A stretch of DNA of 10,587 nucleotides from JBBQSU01 sp038234815 (GTDB taxonomy: Bacteria > Planctomycetota > Phycisphaerae > Tepidisphaerales > Tepidisphaeraceae), in contig JBBQSU010000117.1 of NCBI GenBank assembly GCA_038234815.1, positions 1-10,587 of the forward strand. The letters are read 5' to 3'. The notes below the pieces were generated by a model, which saw only the letters and a program-made list of their open reading frames with translations, made no database searches and was not told the DNA's origin. This document shows positions 1 to 5,290 of the stretch, in pieces (position 1 is the first letter of the stretch; each line of letters opens with the position of its first letter). Both the position numbers and the translations under genes were made by a program.

Positions 1-57
1 CTCCAGTTGCATCCTGGTCACGAATTCCTGCTTATCCAACATCAAAAGCCGATCCAT
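1..57 (-). CDS. Partial CDS, N-terminal 19 codons, unknown function
   Basis: On the minus strand an ATG at 57-55 opens a frame with no stop to the window edge (19 codons, starting MDRLLMLDKQEF). A near-perfect Shine-Dalgarno, AAAGGAG at 70-64, lies 6 nt upstream, which is the main reason to call a gene. It follows the dnaB-like gene in the same direction after 61 bp that contain a terminator-like hairpin. Too little protein is visible to assign a family. Its place after a helicase suggests another early or replication gene of the element, which is inference only. Confidence 0.65.
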   Translation of the reverse strand, partial: MDRLLMLDKQEFVTRMQLE

Positions 58-70
58 GGCTGACTCCTTT

Positions 71-93
71 AAAAAACCCGGCCCCCAAGCCGG
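71..93 (-). terminator. Terminator-like hairpin after the dnaB-like gene
   Basis: Read on the minus strand, CCGGC (93-89) pairs with GCCGG (82-78) across a 6-nt loop. One G and then six T (76-71) follow. The stem is only 5 bp but all G/C. It lies 25 bp after the dnaB-like stop codon, and the T-tract abuts the Shine-Dalgarno of the next gene, so it may attenuate rather than fully stop transcription. Confidence 0.5.
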
Positions 94-118
94 TGACGGC
101 GACAAGTTTACCACCTCC

Positions 119-1468
119 CTAAAAAATGGGCACGCCCTCGATAAATCGCTGGTGCATCAGGTCGCTCTTAAGTTGCACGATTTTGTTGCGCGGGCCGTCT
201 CGCCATTTCGCAATAATCAGTTCGGCCTCGCCCGTCGGCCGATATGAGGGATTATCCAGCTCGAAATAATCTTGCCGGTGAAGGAAAATGATGCCGTCCG
301 CGTCCTGCTCAATCTGCCCGCTCTTCCGGATATCCGCCATTTGGGGGCGTTTATCATCGCGTGCAGTGAGTTGCCGGTTTAATTGGACGGCCACAATTCC
401 AGCAACATTCAGTTCTTTGAAAATGTCGCTCAGGCCAAGTGAAATAGCCGAGACCCTTTCATACGCCGATTTCCCCTCTACTCCGCCCACGCGCTGCAAA
501 TAGTCGATTAACACCAGGCGGACGCCATACCGCGCCACCCAAAGCGAAATCATCGCCCGGATGTCAGCCAGCCTCCGCGCTCGATCGGTGATATACAGCG
601 GAACGTCGGCGAACCGCGCCACTGCCCCGGCCATCGAGTTGAAGTCGCCAGGCGAAAGTTGTCTACGGCGGATGCGCCCATTTTCGATTAGCGTTTCGCT
701 GGCCAGCCAGTTGCGGGCCATTTTCGATTTACCCTCCTCCAAAGAAACGAGTCCCGTCGGCACCCCGCCCAGCGCCGATTTAACCGCGATCTGCCGCAGC
801 AGTGTCGATTTTCCCATTGATGGGCGCGCCCCAATGACACACATTTCGCCCGGCGCAATACCGCCATACAGTTCATCGAAGTCCCGAAATCCCATCGGCA
901 CCAGCTCGGCGCCATGTTCGCTCAGTTCGTCATACGTGGTCATCAGCAGATCGTCGATCCGCACGTACTCGCACCCCTTCCCCGACTGCGCCGACTTCGC
1001 CAGGCGGGTCATCGCCTCCTGCGCGATGGTGCTGGCGTCGTTACCCCCGTGGGCACTGCGCAGCATTTCGTTGGCCGCCGCAATCATCTGCCGGAGCCGA
1101 GATTTCTCGGCCATGATTTCCGCGTAATGCTGGCCGTGTGCTATCGACGGCACCGCGCTGATAATCTGCGCGAGGTAAGCCGCCCCGCCCACATCTTCCA
1201 ACTGCTGCCGCTTGGCCAATTCGTCTCTTATCGTTACGAGGTCGATTCCTGTGCCTCGATCAGCCATCTGGCAGAGCGCCGCAAAAATAATTTGATGATC
1301 GACCTGAAAAAACGCAGCGGCGCTTCCAACCGCCGATCGCATCGCATGAAACCCCGGATCGTCCTTGCCGGCCTGCATCATCGACGCCAGAAGGCAAATT
1401 TCTGCCTCGATCGAATGCGGCGGAAGTCGATCAAACTCGCCGGTCATTTCGTGGTCGCTGCGTTTCAT
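119..1468 (-). CDS. DnaB-type replicative DNA helicase (element-encoded)
   Basis: This 449-residue protein has the full DnaB layout and length: an N-terminal helical domain (about 14-120, opening with the LPPHSIEAE motif typical of DnaB), a linker, and a RecA-like ATPase core (about 185-449). Visible motifs are Walker A GARPSMGKS (213-221), catalytic Glu in SLEEG (E244), Walker B LVLIDYLQ (318-325), the VQLNR sensor (361-365), IEQDAD (386-391) and the arginine-finger region KWRDG (421-425). It should be a hexameric 5'-3' helicase at a replication fork. The start ATG shares one base with the stop of the upstream gene (TGATG), and AGAGAGGA lies just upstream, so the two genes are translationally coupled. 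The location beside a tyrosine recombinase and an initiator-like partner argues for an element or phage helicase rather than the chromosomal dnaB, so no symbol is given. Confidence 0.95.
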   Translation of the reverse strand: MKRSDHEMTGEFDRLPPHSIEAEICLLASMMQAGKDDPGFHAMRSAVGSAAAFFQVDHQIIFAALCQMADRGTGIDLVTIRDELAKRQQLEDVGGAAYLAQIISAVPSIAHGQHYAEIMAEKSRLRQMIAAANEMLRSAHGGNDASTIAQEAMTRLAKSAQSGKGCEYVRIDDLLMTTYDELSEHGAELVPMGFRDFDELYGGIAPGEMCVIGARPSMGKSTLLRQIAVKSALGGVPTGLVSLEEGKSKMARNWLASETLIENGRIRRRQLSPGDFNSMAGAVARFADVPLYITDRARRLADIRAMISLWVARYGVRLVLIDYLQRVGGVEGKSAYERVSAISLGLSDIFKELNVAGIVAVQLNRQLTARDDKRPQMADIRKSGQIEQDADGIIFLHRQDYFELDNPSYRPTGEAELIIAKWRDGPRNKIVQLKSDLMHQRFIEGVPIF

Positions 1469-1962
1469 CAGTTGTCCTCTCTGAGTGCTATGGCTGGCCT
1501 TTGCCGTGCGCGGCCGTTGACGGCCAAGAACTTCGGCAAGTCACCGATCAATTGCGTTATTTTGTGCCCGGAATAGAACGCGTCGCCGCACGCCAGAAAC
1601 CGATCAATCGACGCGCAGGCATCGGGAACCGACGACCTGCACGCCTCCAGCAGTTCGGCGATTTTCACGGCGAAAGTGCCCTGCTGTTTCGCCGTCAACG
1701 GGTAGCCGTGGCCGTACGAAGCGTGGTAGCGCTCGAGGAAATGCGCTCGAACGTCGGCGTGCGGCCCGGTCGGCGCATTCCTTGCTGGCTTCTCCGCCGG
1801 AGCATCGGCAATCAGGGCGGGTGATCCGTCGATGCCTTTTGCTGGCGGAGCCTGAGGAGCACCGGCGCCAGCCGGTTTATGGTTGGTTGGTAGGTTGGTT
1901 GGTAACTCGGGCTGTCCAAGGACTGTCCTTGGACAGTCCAAAGCGCTTCCCGGGACAGCCAC
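1468..1962 (-). CDS. Putative replication partner / helicase-loader-like protein
   Basis: The reading frame extends upstream to 2187, but that part is antisense to the HTH gene and looks non-native. The best start is GTG at 1962-1960, preceded by GAGG with an 8-nt spacer, giving 164 residues; TTG at 1941 is an alternative. Residues about 22-66 are a Pro/Ala-rich linker. Residues about 68-155 are globular: a helix with RAHFLERYHASYG, a helix with FAVKIAELLEAC, then GHKITQLIGDLPKFL. This spacing (F-x-x-x-Y-x-x-x-YG, then a helix, then GH-x-I-x-x-x-x-x-x-L) resembles the C-terminal region of phage replisome organisers and DnaT-like or loader proteins, judged by eye. The stop overlaps the helicase start by 1 nt, fitting a loader made together with its helicase. 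The function is inferred from context and weak similarity; a plain hypothetical protein is possible. Confidence 0.68.
   Translation of the reverse strand: MAVPGSALDCPRTVLGQPELPTNLPTNHKPAGAGAPQAPPAKGIDGSPALIADAPAEKPARNAPTGPHADVRAHFLERYHASYGHGYPLTAKQQGTFAVKIAELLEACRSSVPDACASIDRFLACGDAFYSGHKITQLIGDLPKFLAVNGRARQRPAIALREDN
1881..1904. repeat. Two perfect copies of a 12-bp tandem unit
   Basis: GGTTGGTTGGTA occurs twice head to tail (1881-1892 and 1893-1904). On the minus strand it encodes LPTNLPTN in the linker of the loader-like protein. Because 12 is a multiple of 3, loss or gain of a unit would change linker length without shifting frame. Confidence 0.9.
1910..1960. promoter_or_regulatory. Operator-like cluster: perfect 25-bp palindrome plus extra half-sites
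   Basis: CTGTCCAAGGAC (1912-1923), a single T (1924) and GTCCTTGGACAG (1925-1936) form a perfect inverted repeat with 12-bp arms. The hexamer CTGTCC or its complement occurs four times: 1912-1917, 1923-1928, 1931-1936 and 1953-1958. An outer pair GGCTGTCC (1910-1917) and GGACAGCC (1953-1960) is also inverted. The cluster lies between the divergent HTH gene and the loader-like gene, inside the first codons of the latter if it starts at 1962. It is a good candidate binding site for the adjacent HTH protein or for an initiator. It is not followed by a T-run, so it is not a terminator. Confidence 0.65.
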
Positions 1963-2020
1963 CGGAACAGCCTCGTATATGGCGCGGACGGTGGGGCCTG
2001 AAGGCAAAAAAGCTGTTGGA

Positions 2021-2218
2021 ATGACTAGCAAACACGATAAAGACCGGCTGCTTGGATTGCGATACGTCCTCGGCGAACGGCGATTTAAGATCGTCCTGCT
2101 GCGCTTGAAAAACCGCACGACGCAAAAGGAGATCGCCGCGGCGCTGGGAATCACCCAGCAGGCCGTTTGCCGGCAACTCGCCACCATCCGGCGGATGTAC
2201 CCGAAACTGCCGATTTAA
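2021..2218 (+). CDS. Small helix-turn-helix DNA-binding protein (65 aa)
   Basis: Starting at ATG 2021 this is a 65-residue basic protein. A helix rich in Arg and Leu (about 9-30) is followed by a sigma-70-region-4-like HTH at about 33-55: TTQKEIAAALG, turn ITQ, then recognition helix QAVCRQLATIRR. There is no room for a further domain, so it is probably a small transcriptional regulator or excision/copy-control factor of the element. An in-frame ATG at 1979 would give 80 residues and has GGAA 11 nt upstream, whereas the ATG at 2021 has only a poorly spaced GGA. The start is therefore uncertain. It is the only plus-strand gene in the element part and diverges from the replication genes, with the palindromic cluster 61-109 bp upstream. 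The HTH makes this strand more credible than the antisense frames over the same bases. Confidence 0.62.
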   Translation: MTSKHDKDRLLGLRYVLGERRFKIVLLRLKNRTTQKEIAAALGITQQAVCRQLATIRRMYPKLPI

Positions 2219-2303
2219 GGCGCTGGCCGGCGTAGCAAGGCCGCAAGGCAAAAGACCTGCTGAAATAGCCGCATCCCGATCAATCCGCCTTCAGTTGAAT
2301 CTC

Positions 2304-3044
2304 TCACGCTGCAGCAGCCGGCACCAGCGCCGCCCCCAGGCGGTTCTGACCGGCTTTCCTGAAGATATGCCCGCCCAGTTCCAGATCGGCCAAGGCATCC
2401 CGCACGGCGGCGCGGGTGGTGCCGGTGAATCGGGCCAGGGCCAGTTCGCTTTCCCCTGAGGCGGGGTTGTCGTGAAGTTCGATCAGGATCGTCGCCCGAA
2501 GATCGCCGCGGAAGTCGGCCCGCTTTGCATACGCGGGGTTTTGGTTAACGATCCACGTCGCCGGGCGCAGGGCGTCATATTTCGCCTCGAAGGCGGGCAT
2601 CCATAGATTCCATCGGCGCGACAGGTCCGATGCCCGACGTTTGGCCAGACGGGCCAGGGCGGGGTTGCTGCGTTCGATACTAAAGAACGGTTGCGCCGCC
2701 GGCGCGGGGGAACACTCGGCCAGGGCGGCGCTAAAGCGATCCTCCCCCGTTTGCTGACGGGCGGTGTCCAGCAGCAGGCCCAGCGGTGCCCGATCGCCTG
2801 CGGGTAGTTCGTCCAGGATCAGACGTTTGAGCCGATGCTTGGCGATCAGGGTGGAATAGCGGCAAAGCCACGTCGCAGCCATGATGAACAGCCGGGCGTC
2901 ATCCCTGGCAGCTTTGGACGTGTCGATTAGCAGCCGCTCCAGATCGGGTGACTGCGCCGCCTGCGCGGTGTTGAACAGGACACCGGCGCGGGTCCAGCGG
3001 GCGTGTAGGCCGTGAGTGCCGATGGTGTCATCGCTCATAATCAT
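2304..3044 (-). CDS. Winged-helix domain protein, partner of the nucleotidyltransferase
   Basis: This 246-residue protein belongs to no family I recognise by name. The N-terminal two thirds are helical, with ARLFIMAATWLCRYS near 50-64 and a basic helix AKHRLKRLILDEL near 68-80. The C-terminus (about 181-240) reads as a winged helix: helix ATILIELHDN, helix GESELALARFTG, recognition-like helix TTRAAVRDALADLELGG, and a wing HIFRKAGQNRLG. The start ATG overlaps the nucleotidyltransferase stop as ATGA, and GGGAG lies 8 nt upstream, so the two are coupled and probably act together. Two-gene units of a nucleotidyltransferase-fold protein with a winged-helix partner occur among toxin-antitoxin and abortive-infection systems (AbiE is one example, with the opposite gene order). 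An antitoxin or repressor role is inference. Confidence 0.8.
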   Translation of the reverse strand: MIMSDDTIGTHGLHARWTRAGVLFNTAQAAQSPDLERLLIDTSKAARDDARLFIMAATWLCRYSTLIAKHRLKRLILDELPAGDRAPLGLLLDTARQQTGEDRFSAALAECSPAPAAQPFFSIERSNPALARLAKRRASDLSRRWNLWMPAFEAKYDALRPATWIVNQNPAYAKRADFRGDLRATILIELHDNPASGESELALARFTGTTRAAVRDALADLELGGHIFRKAGQNRLGAALVPAAAA

Positions 3045-3589
3045 GGTTCAATCTCCCATGCTTCCAAATAATCCCGCGCCTCGCTGATTTCGCTGGCCGT
3101 CGTTTGCTTGGCTGGCAAGCCGTCCAGATACGCGCGAACGAACGCCGCGTCATCCGGCCGGACGTGAAGGTCTTTCAAATCCTCCAAATCCTGCGGACGG
3201 TGGGCGAGAAACTTCATGGCGATCAAATCCACCCGGCTGGCCGTGAAGATCGACAGACGGCCGTGGGTGCAATACCAGACGCGGCGATCGCGCCATCCAT
3301 CGGGCAGGCTGTCCAGGCGAATCTGGGCCTTGCTGTTGAACCAGTGAGCCGGAAGGGCCAATTCTTTGCCCACTTGATCCGCTGCCAGCTCCACGGCGGC
3401 CATCACATGGTGGGGCTGGTAAATCATCACGTCGCAATCGCCGGTGGTGCGGTGGGCAGGCAAAAGCCCGGAAACCATCCCCGCGGCCCCGCCCACCAGC
3501 AGGATTTCCACGTCGATCGGTTCCTTGAACCGCTCGCCCAGCAGCTTCAGGGCTTCATCCAGCGTTTCGGGGGTCAAGGAACCGGCCAT
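3041..3589 (-). CDS. Nucleotidyltransferase-fold protein (DUF6036-like)
   Basis: This 182-residue protein carries the minimal nucleotidyltransferase signature. VEILLVGGAAG (27-37) gives the GG of the P-loop-like turn, and TTGDCDV (48-54) supplies a D51-x-D53 metal pair. A later helix AMKFLAHRPQDLEDLKDL (124-141) has the Lys and Asp pattern seen in AbiEii/JHP933-type proteins. It most resembles small DUF6036-type nucleotidyltransferases found in mobile DNA, by recall rather than search. The start is supported by AAAGG (3601-3597) 7 nt upstream of the ATG. It is the first gene of a two-gene unit with the winged-helix protein, downstream of an inverted repeat overlapping the likely promoter. The substrate (tRNA, protein or nucleotide) cannot be read from sequence; a toxin or defence role is inferred. 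Confidence 0.85.
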   Translation of the reverse strand: MAGSLTPETLDEALKLLGERFKEPIDVEILLVGGAAGMVSGLLPAHRTTGDCDVMIYQPHHVMAAVELAADQVGKELALPAHWFNSKAQIRLDSLPDGWRDRRVWYCTHGRLSIFTASRVDLIAMKFLAHRPQDLEDLKDLHVRPDDAAFVRAYLDGLPAKQTTASEISEARDYLEAWEIEP

Positions 3590-3601
3590 AGCAGTACCTT
3601 T

Positions 3602-3629
3602 ACTGTGTCGGTATAACTATACACACAGT
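3602..3629. promoter_or_regulatory. Nested inverted repeat, candidate operator of the nucleotidyltransferase unit
   Basis: An outer inverted repeat ACTGTGT (3602-3608) / ACACAGT (3623-3629) encloses an inner one GTATA (3611-3615) / TATAC (3618-3622). They differ only by a 2-nt offset on one side. The site lies 12 bp upstream of the ATG, touching the Shine-Dalgarno, so a bound protein would block transcription. The winged-helix partner is the obvious candidate ligand. Confidence 0.6.
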
Positions 3630-3639
3630 TTACGAACAA
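3611..3639 (-). promoter_or_regulatory. Possible promoter of the nucleotidyltransferase unit
   Basis: On the minus strand TTGTTC (3639-3634) and TTATAC (3616-3611) are 17 bp apart, a weak sigma-70-like pair. The -10 hexamer falls inside the inverted repeat. The match is modest, and the case rests mainly on position and the locally AT-rich sequence. Confidence 0.35.
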
Positions 3640-3715
3640 AGCCACTGCATATTAGCGGCAAAGCTCCCCCCCCAAACGGCCCGAAAGTGGGCTGAAATGC
3701 GTCGGGGGAATCCGC

Positions 3716-4921
3716 CTATCTCTGCTTGCGGCCCGATTTCGCGGGTTTGGCCGTGGCAAACATGCTGGCGACGGCGACGGCGGTCACTGGTGCCACGTCG
3801 CGCCGGTCCAAGTGGGCATATCGCGCGGTGGATTGGTGGTTGGCGTGTCCAAGTTGGCGGCCAATTTGCAACAGGCTGGCACCGCTCTTGGCCATCCAAC
3901 TGGCCAGGGTATGCCGCAAGTCGTGAAAGTGAACGTCAGGGATGCCGGCGGATTCTCTCACCCGTTCCCACGTCGTTTTAAGCTCGCGCAACGGCTCGCC
4001 GGCAAACTTTCCGGGGAAGACGTAGGCAGCATCAGGATCGGCCACGGCCTTGCGGCGTTCCAGCAGGGCCACGGCGTCGGGGGGCAGTGATATGGTCATC
4101 GGTTTGCGGTTCTTGGATTGATCGGCGGGGATGGTCCACGCGCCTTCGCCCAGGTGCATATCCGCCCAGCTCGCGGCTTGCACGTTTCCACGGCGGGCGC
4201 CGGTGAACAATCCGAACCGGATCGCATCGGCAATCGTCTGATTTTCGCAACGGTCCAGGGCGGTCACCAGGCGAGTGAGTTCATCATGCGACAGATACCG
4301 CTCCCGGCGATTATCCCCGTGAAAATCGACGGCCCCAGCGCCGGCGGGGTTCGGGTTCACCTTGGCCCACGTCAGCATCCGCCGCAGCAGCTTGATAGTC
4401 TTATCAGCGACATTCCCGGTTTTCTTGGCGCTCAGATCTATGTGGAATGCCTCCACGTCTTCGCGGGTGATGGATTGGACCGGCCGCTTGCCCCAAGCCG
4501 ACAGGTGAAGTTTGTATCGGCTTTGGTCGGTTCGCAACGTCCCGGCACTGCACTTTGGCTTGACGTGCTTTTCGAGGTAGTCGGTCCACAGTTGGCCGAC
4601 GGTGGAAAGCGCTTCGGCCTCTGCCGCGGCCTTTACCTTCGCCTCTTTGCGCGCGGCTCGGGGGTCAATGCCTTGCGCTGCGTCGGCAGCCACCTGCTTG
4701 GCGATGGTGCGCGCGGCATCGACGCTCAGCGCATTGGCATCGCCCAGGTGGAAGTCGATCGGGCAGAGAAGGCCCTTCACCCGACCGCTCCAGTAGTAGG
4801 ACCGGGCATCGCCGGCAGTGATGAAGTAAGCCAGCCCCGGCGCTTTCGTGTCATAGATTTTCACCCGACTCTTGCCAACGGGGGCACGATACATGACCAT
4901 TGAGGCTTGCGTAAAGTTCAC
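3716..4921 (-). CDS. Tyrosine recombinase / phage-type integrase
   Basis: The protein (401 residues from the GTG at 4921) has an N-terminal arm-DNA-binding domain (about 1-90, with YDTKAPGLAYFIT), a SAM-like core-binding domain (about 105-190) and a catalytic domain (about 205-375). The catalytic set is complete: Arg in FTGARRGN (R243), Lys in SKNRKP (K270 or K273), HDLRH (H333, R336), LGH (H359) and Tyr in ARYAHL (Y368). It should catalyse integration and excision. It lies next to the tRNA-Arg remnant, fitting a tRNA-targeting integrase. The start is uncertain. The Shine-Dalgarno-like AAAAGG directly touches the GTG. An in-frame CTG at 4933 would give an N-terminus reading PKRVNFT, like many relatives, and ATG codons follow at residues 8 and 10. 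The arm domain points to the DUF4102-containing integrase group. Confidence 0.95.
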   Translation of the reverse strand: MNFTQASMVMYRAPVGKSRVKIYDTKAPGLAYFITAGDARSYYWSGRVKGLLCPIDFHLGDANALSVDAARTIAKQVAADAAQGIDPRAARKEAKVKAAAEAEALSTVGQLWTDYLEKHVKPKCSAGTLRTDQSRYKLHLSAWGKRPVQSITREDVEAFHIDLSAKKTGNVADKTIKLLRRMLTWAKVNPNPAGAGAVDFHGDNRRERYLSHDELTRLVTALDRCENQTIADAIRFGLFTGARRGNVQAASWADMHLGEGAWTIPADQSKNRKPMTISLPPDAVALLERRKAVADPDAAYVFPGKFAGEPLRELKTTWERVRESAGIPDVHFHDLRHTLASWMAKSGASLLQIGRQLGHANHQSTARYAHLDRRDVAPVTAVAVASMFATAKPAKSGRKQR

Positions 4922-5130
4922 CCTTTTGGGCAGTGGTTTGGTCGTTTCACCAGCCAGCCGAAGGTGGGACGATCGAGTCCGAGAAGTGGTTAATATGCTT
5001 CCATCCTACACCGGTCCTACAAATCATGTCAATAATCATCCATTCAAGTAATAGCAAGTATTTCCAAAAATACGGTTATTGGCTCAATAAATTGGGTTTT
5101 TCCCTTTCGGTCAATCCTTGTCAATGCCCA
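4922..5130. promoter_or_regulatory. Non-coding, AT-rich region between integrase and tRNA remnant (att arm sites)
   Basis: No credible gene lies here. Short direct repeats are spaced near one helical turn: TCCTACA at 5004-5010 and 5015-5021, AATCAT at 5022-5027 and 5034-5039, CAAGTA at 5045-5050 and 5055-5060. GTCAAT occurs at 5028-5033 and 5119-5124, with a TCAAT between. From about 5020 to 5110 the sequence is much more AT-rich than its surroundings. This is what integrase arm-type, excisionase or IHF-like sites look like, and the integrase promoter must also be here. Binding is inferred. Confidence 0.5.
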
Positions 5131-5182
5131 GCGCATCGGCTTCCGAAGCCGAAGGTTTTAGGTTCGAGCCCTGCAGGGAACG
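5131..5182 (+). other. 3' remnant of tRNA-Arg(CCG): element attachment site
   Basis: The remnant shows the 3' side of the D-stem GCGC (5131-5134) and A at the position-26 equivalent. The anticodon stem TCGGC/GCCGA (5136-5140, 5148-5152) encloses the loop TTCCGAA with anticodon CCG (5143-5145). A 5-nt variable loop follows, then a T-arm with loop TTCGAGC (5163-5169) and an acceptor 3' strand AGGGAAC (5175-5181). The T-stem TTAGG/CCTGC has one mismatch and one G-T pair. The acceptor 5' strand and D-loop are absent upstream, so this is not a working tRNA. It matches the piece left when a tyrosine recombinase inserts into a tRNA gene. The intact gene should lie at the other end of the element. 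Confidence 0.8.
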
Positions 5183-5220
5183 TTTTGTTGGATCTCGCGG
5201 AGGATTTGTTCGCGGTCAGG

Positions 5221-5246
5221 ATCGCCCGGCGGTGTCGGGCGATTTT
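5221..5246 (+). terminator. Strong intrinsic terminator, probably of the original tRNA-Arg gene
   Basis: ATCGCCCG (5221-5228) and CGGGCGAT (5236-5243) form a perfect 8-bp stem with a 7-nt loop, followed by TTTTGTGTTT. It is 39 bp after the tRNA remnant in the same direction. It also isolates larE from read-through out of the element. Confidence 0.8.
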
Positions 5247-5290
5247 GTGTTTCGCAGGGTTGGTGCTTGCCAATTGGTGATGGAGCGAGC

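Larger units (their letters stand above)
1..5182. mobile_element. Right end of an integrative element inserted at a tRNA-Arg gene
   Basis: The stretch carries a tyrosine recombinase, a replication module (DnaB-type helicase with a loader-like partner), a small HTH regulator and a nucleotidyltransferase/winged-helix pair. It ends at a 3' remnant of tRNA-Arg(CCG). Beyond the remnant the genes are typical chromosomal ones (larE, mazG-like, sugar kinase, trpC). The left end is outside the window, so the size and type of element (prophage, satellite or integrative plasmid) cannot be decided; no capsid, tail or conjugation gene is visible. The inner limit of the attachment core cannot be fixed without the other junction. 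Confidence 0.65.

Noticed and set aside
1963..2187. N-terminal extension of the loader-like gene to ATG 2187
   Set aside because: It is antisense to the coherent HTH protein, rich in Cys, Arg and Ser, and has no sign of a domain; GTG 1962 has a better ribosome site.
1877..2251. 124-codon minus frame over the HTH gene
   Set aside because: It overlaps both the HTH gene and the loader-like gene in other frames and shows no family features.
2219..2303. Search for a bidirectional terminator between the convergent HTH and winged-helix genes
   Set aside because: Only short imperfect GGCC-type pairings are visible and there is no T-run, so no terminator is called.
4118..4903. 261-codon plus-strand frame opposite the integrase
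   Set aside because: It is antisense to a fully motif-supported integrase; the long frame is a consequence of GC-rich codon bias.
4933..5280. 115-codon plus-strand open frame upstream of larE
   Set aside because: It runs through the tRNA remnant and the terminator, has no Shine-Dalgarno at its ATG and no recognisable protein pattern; it is probably a chance frame.
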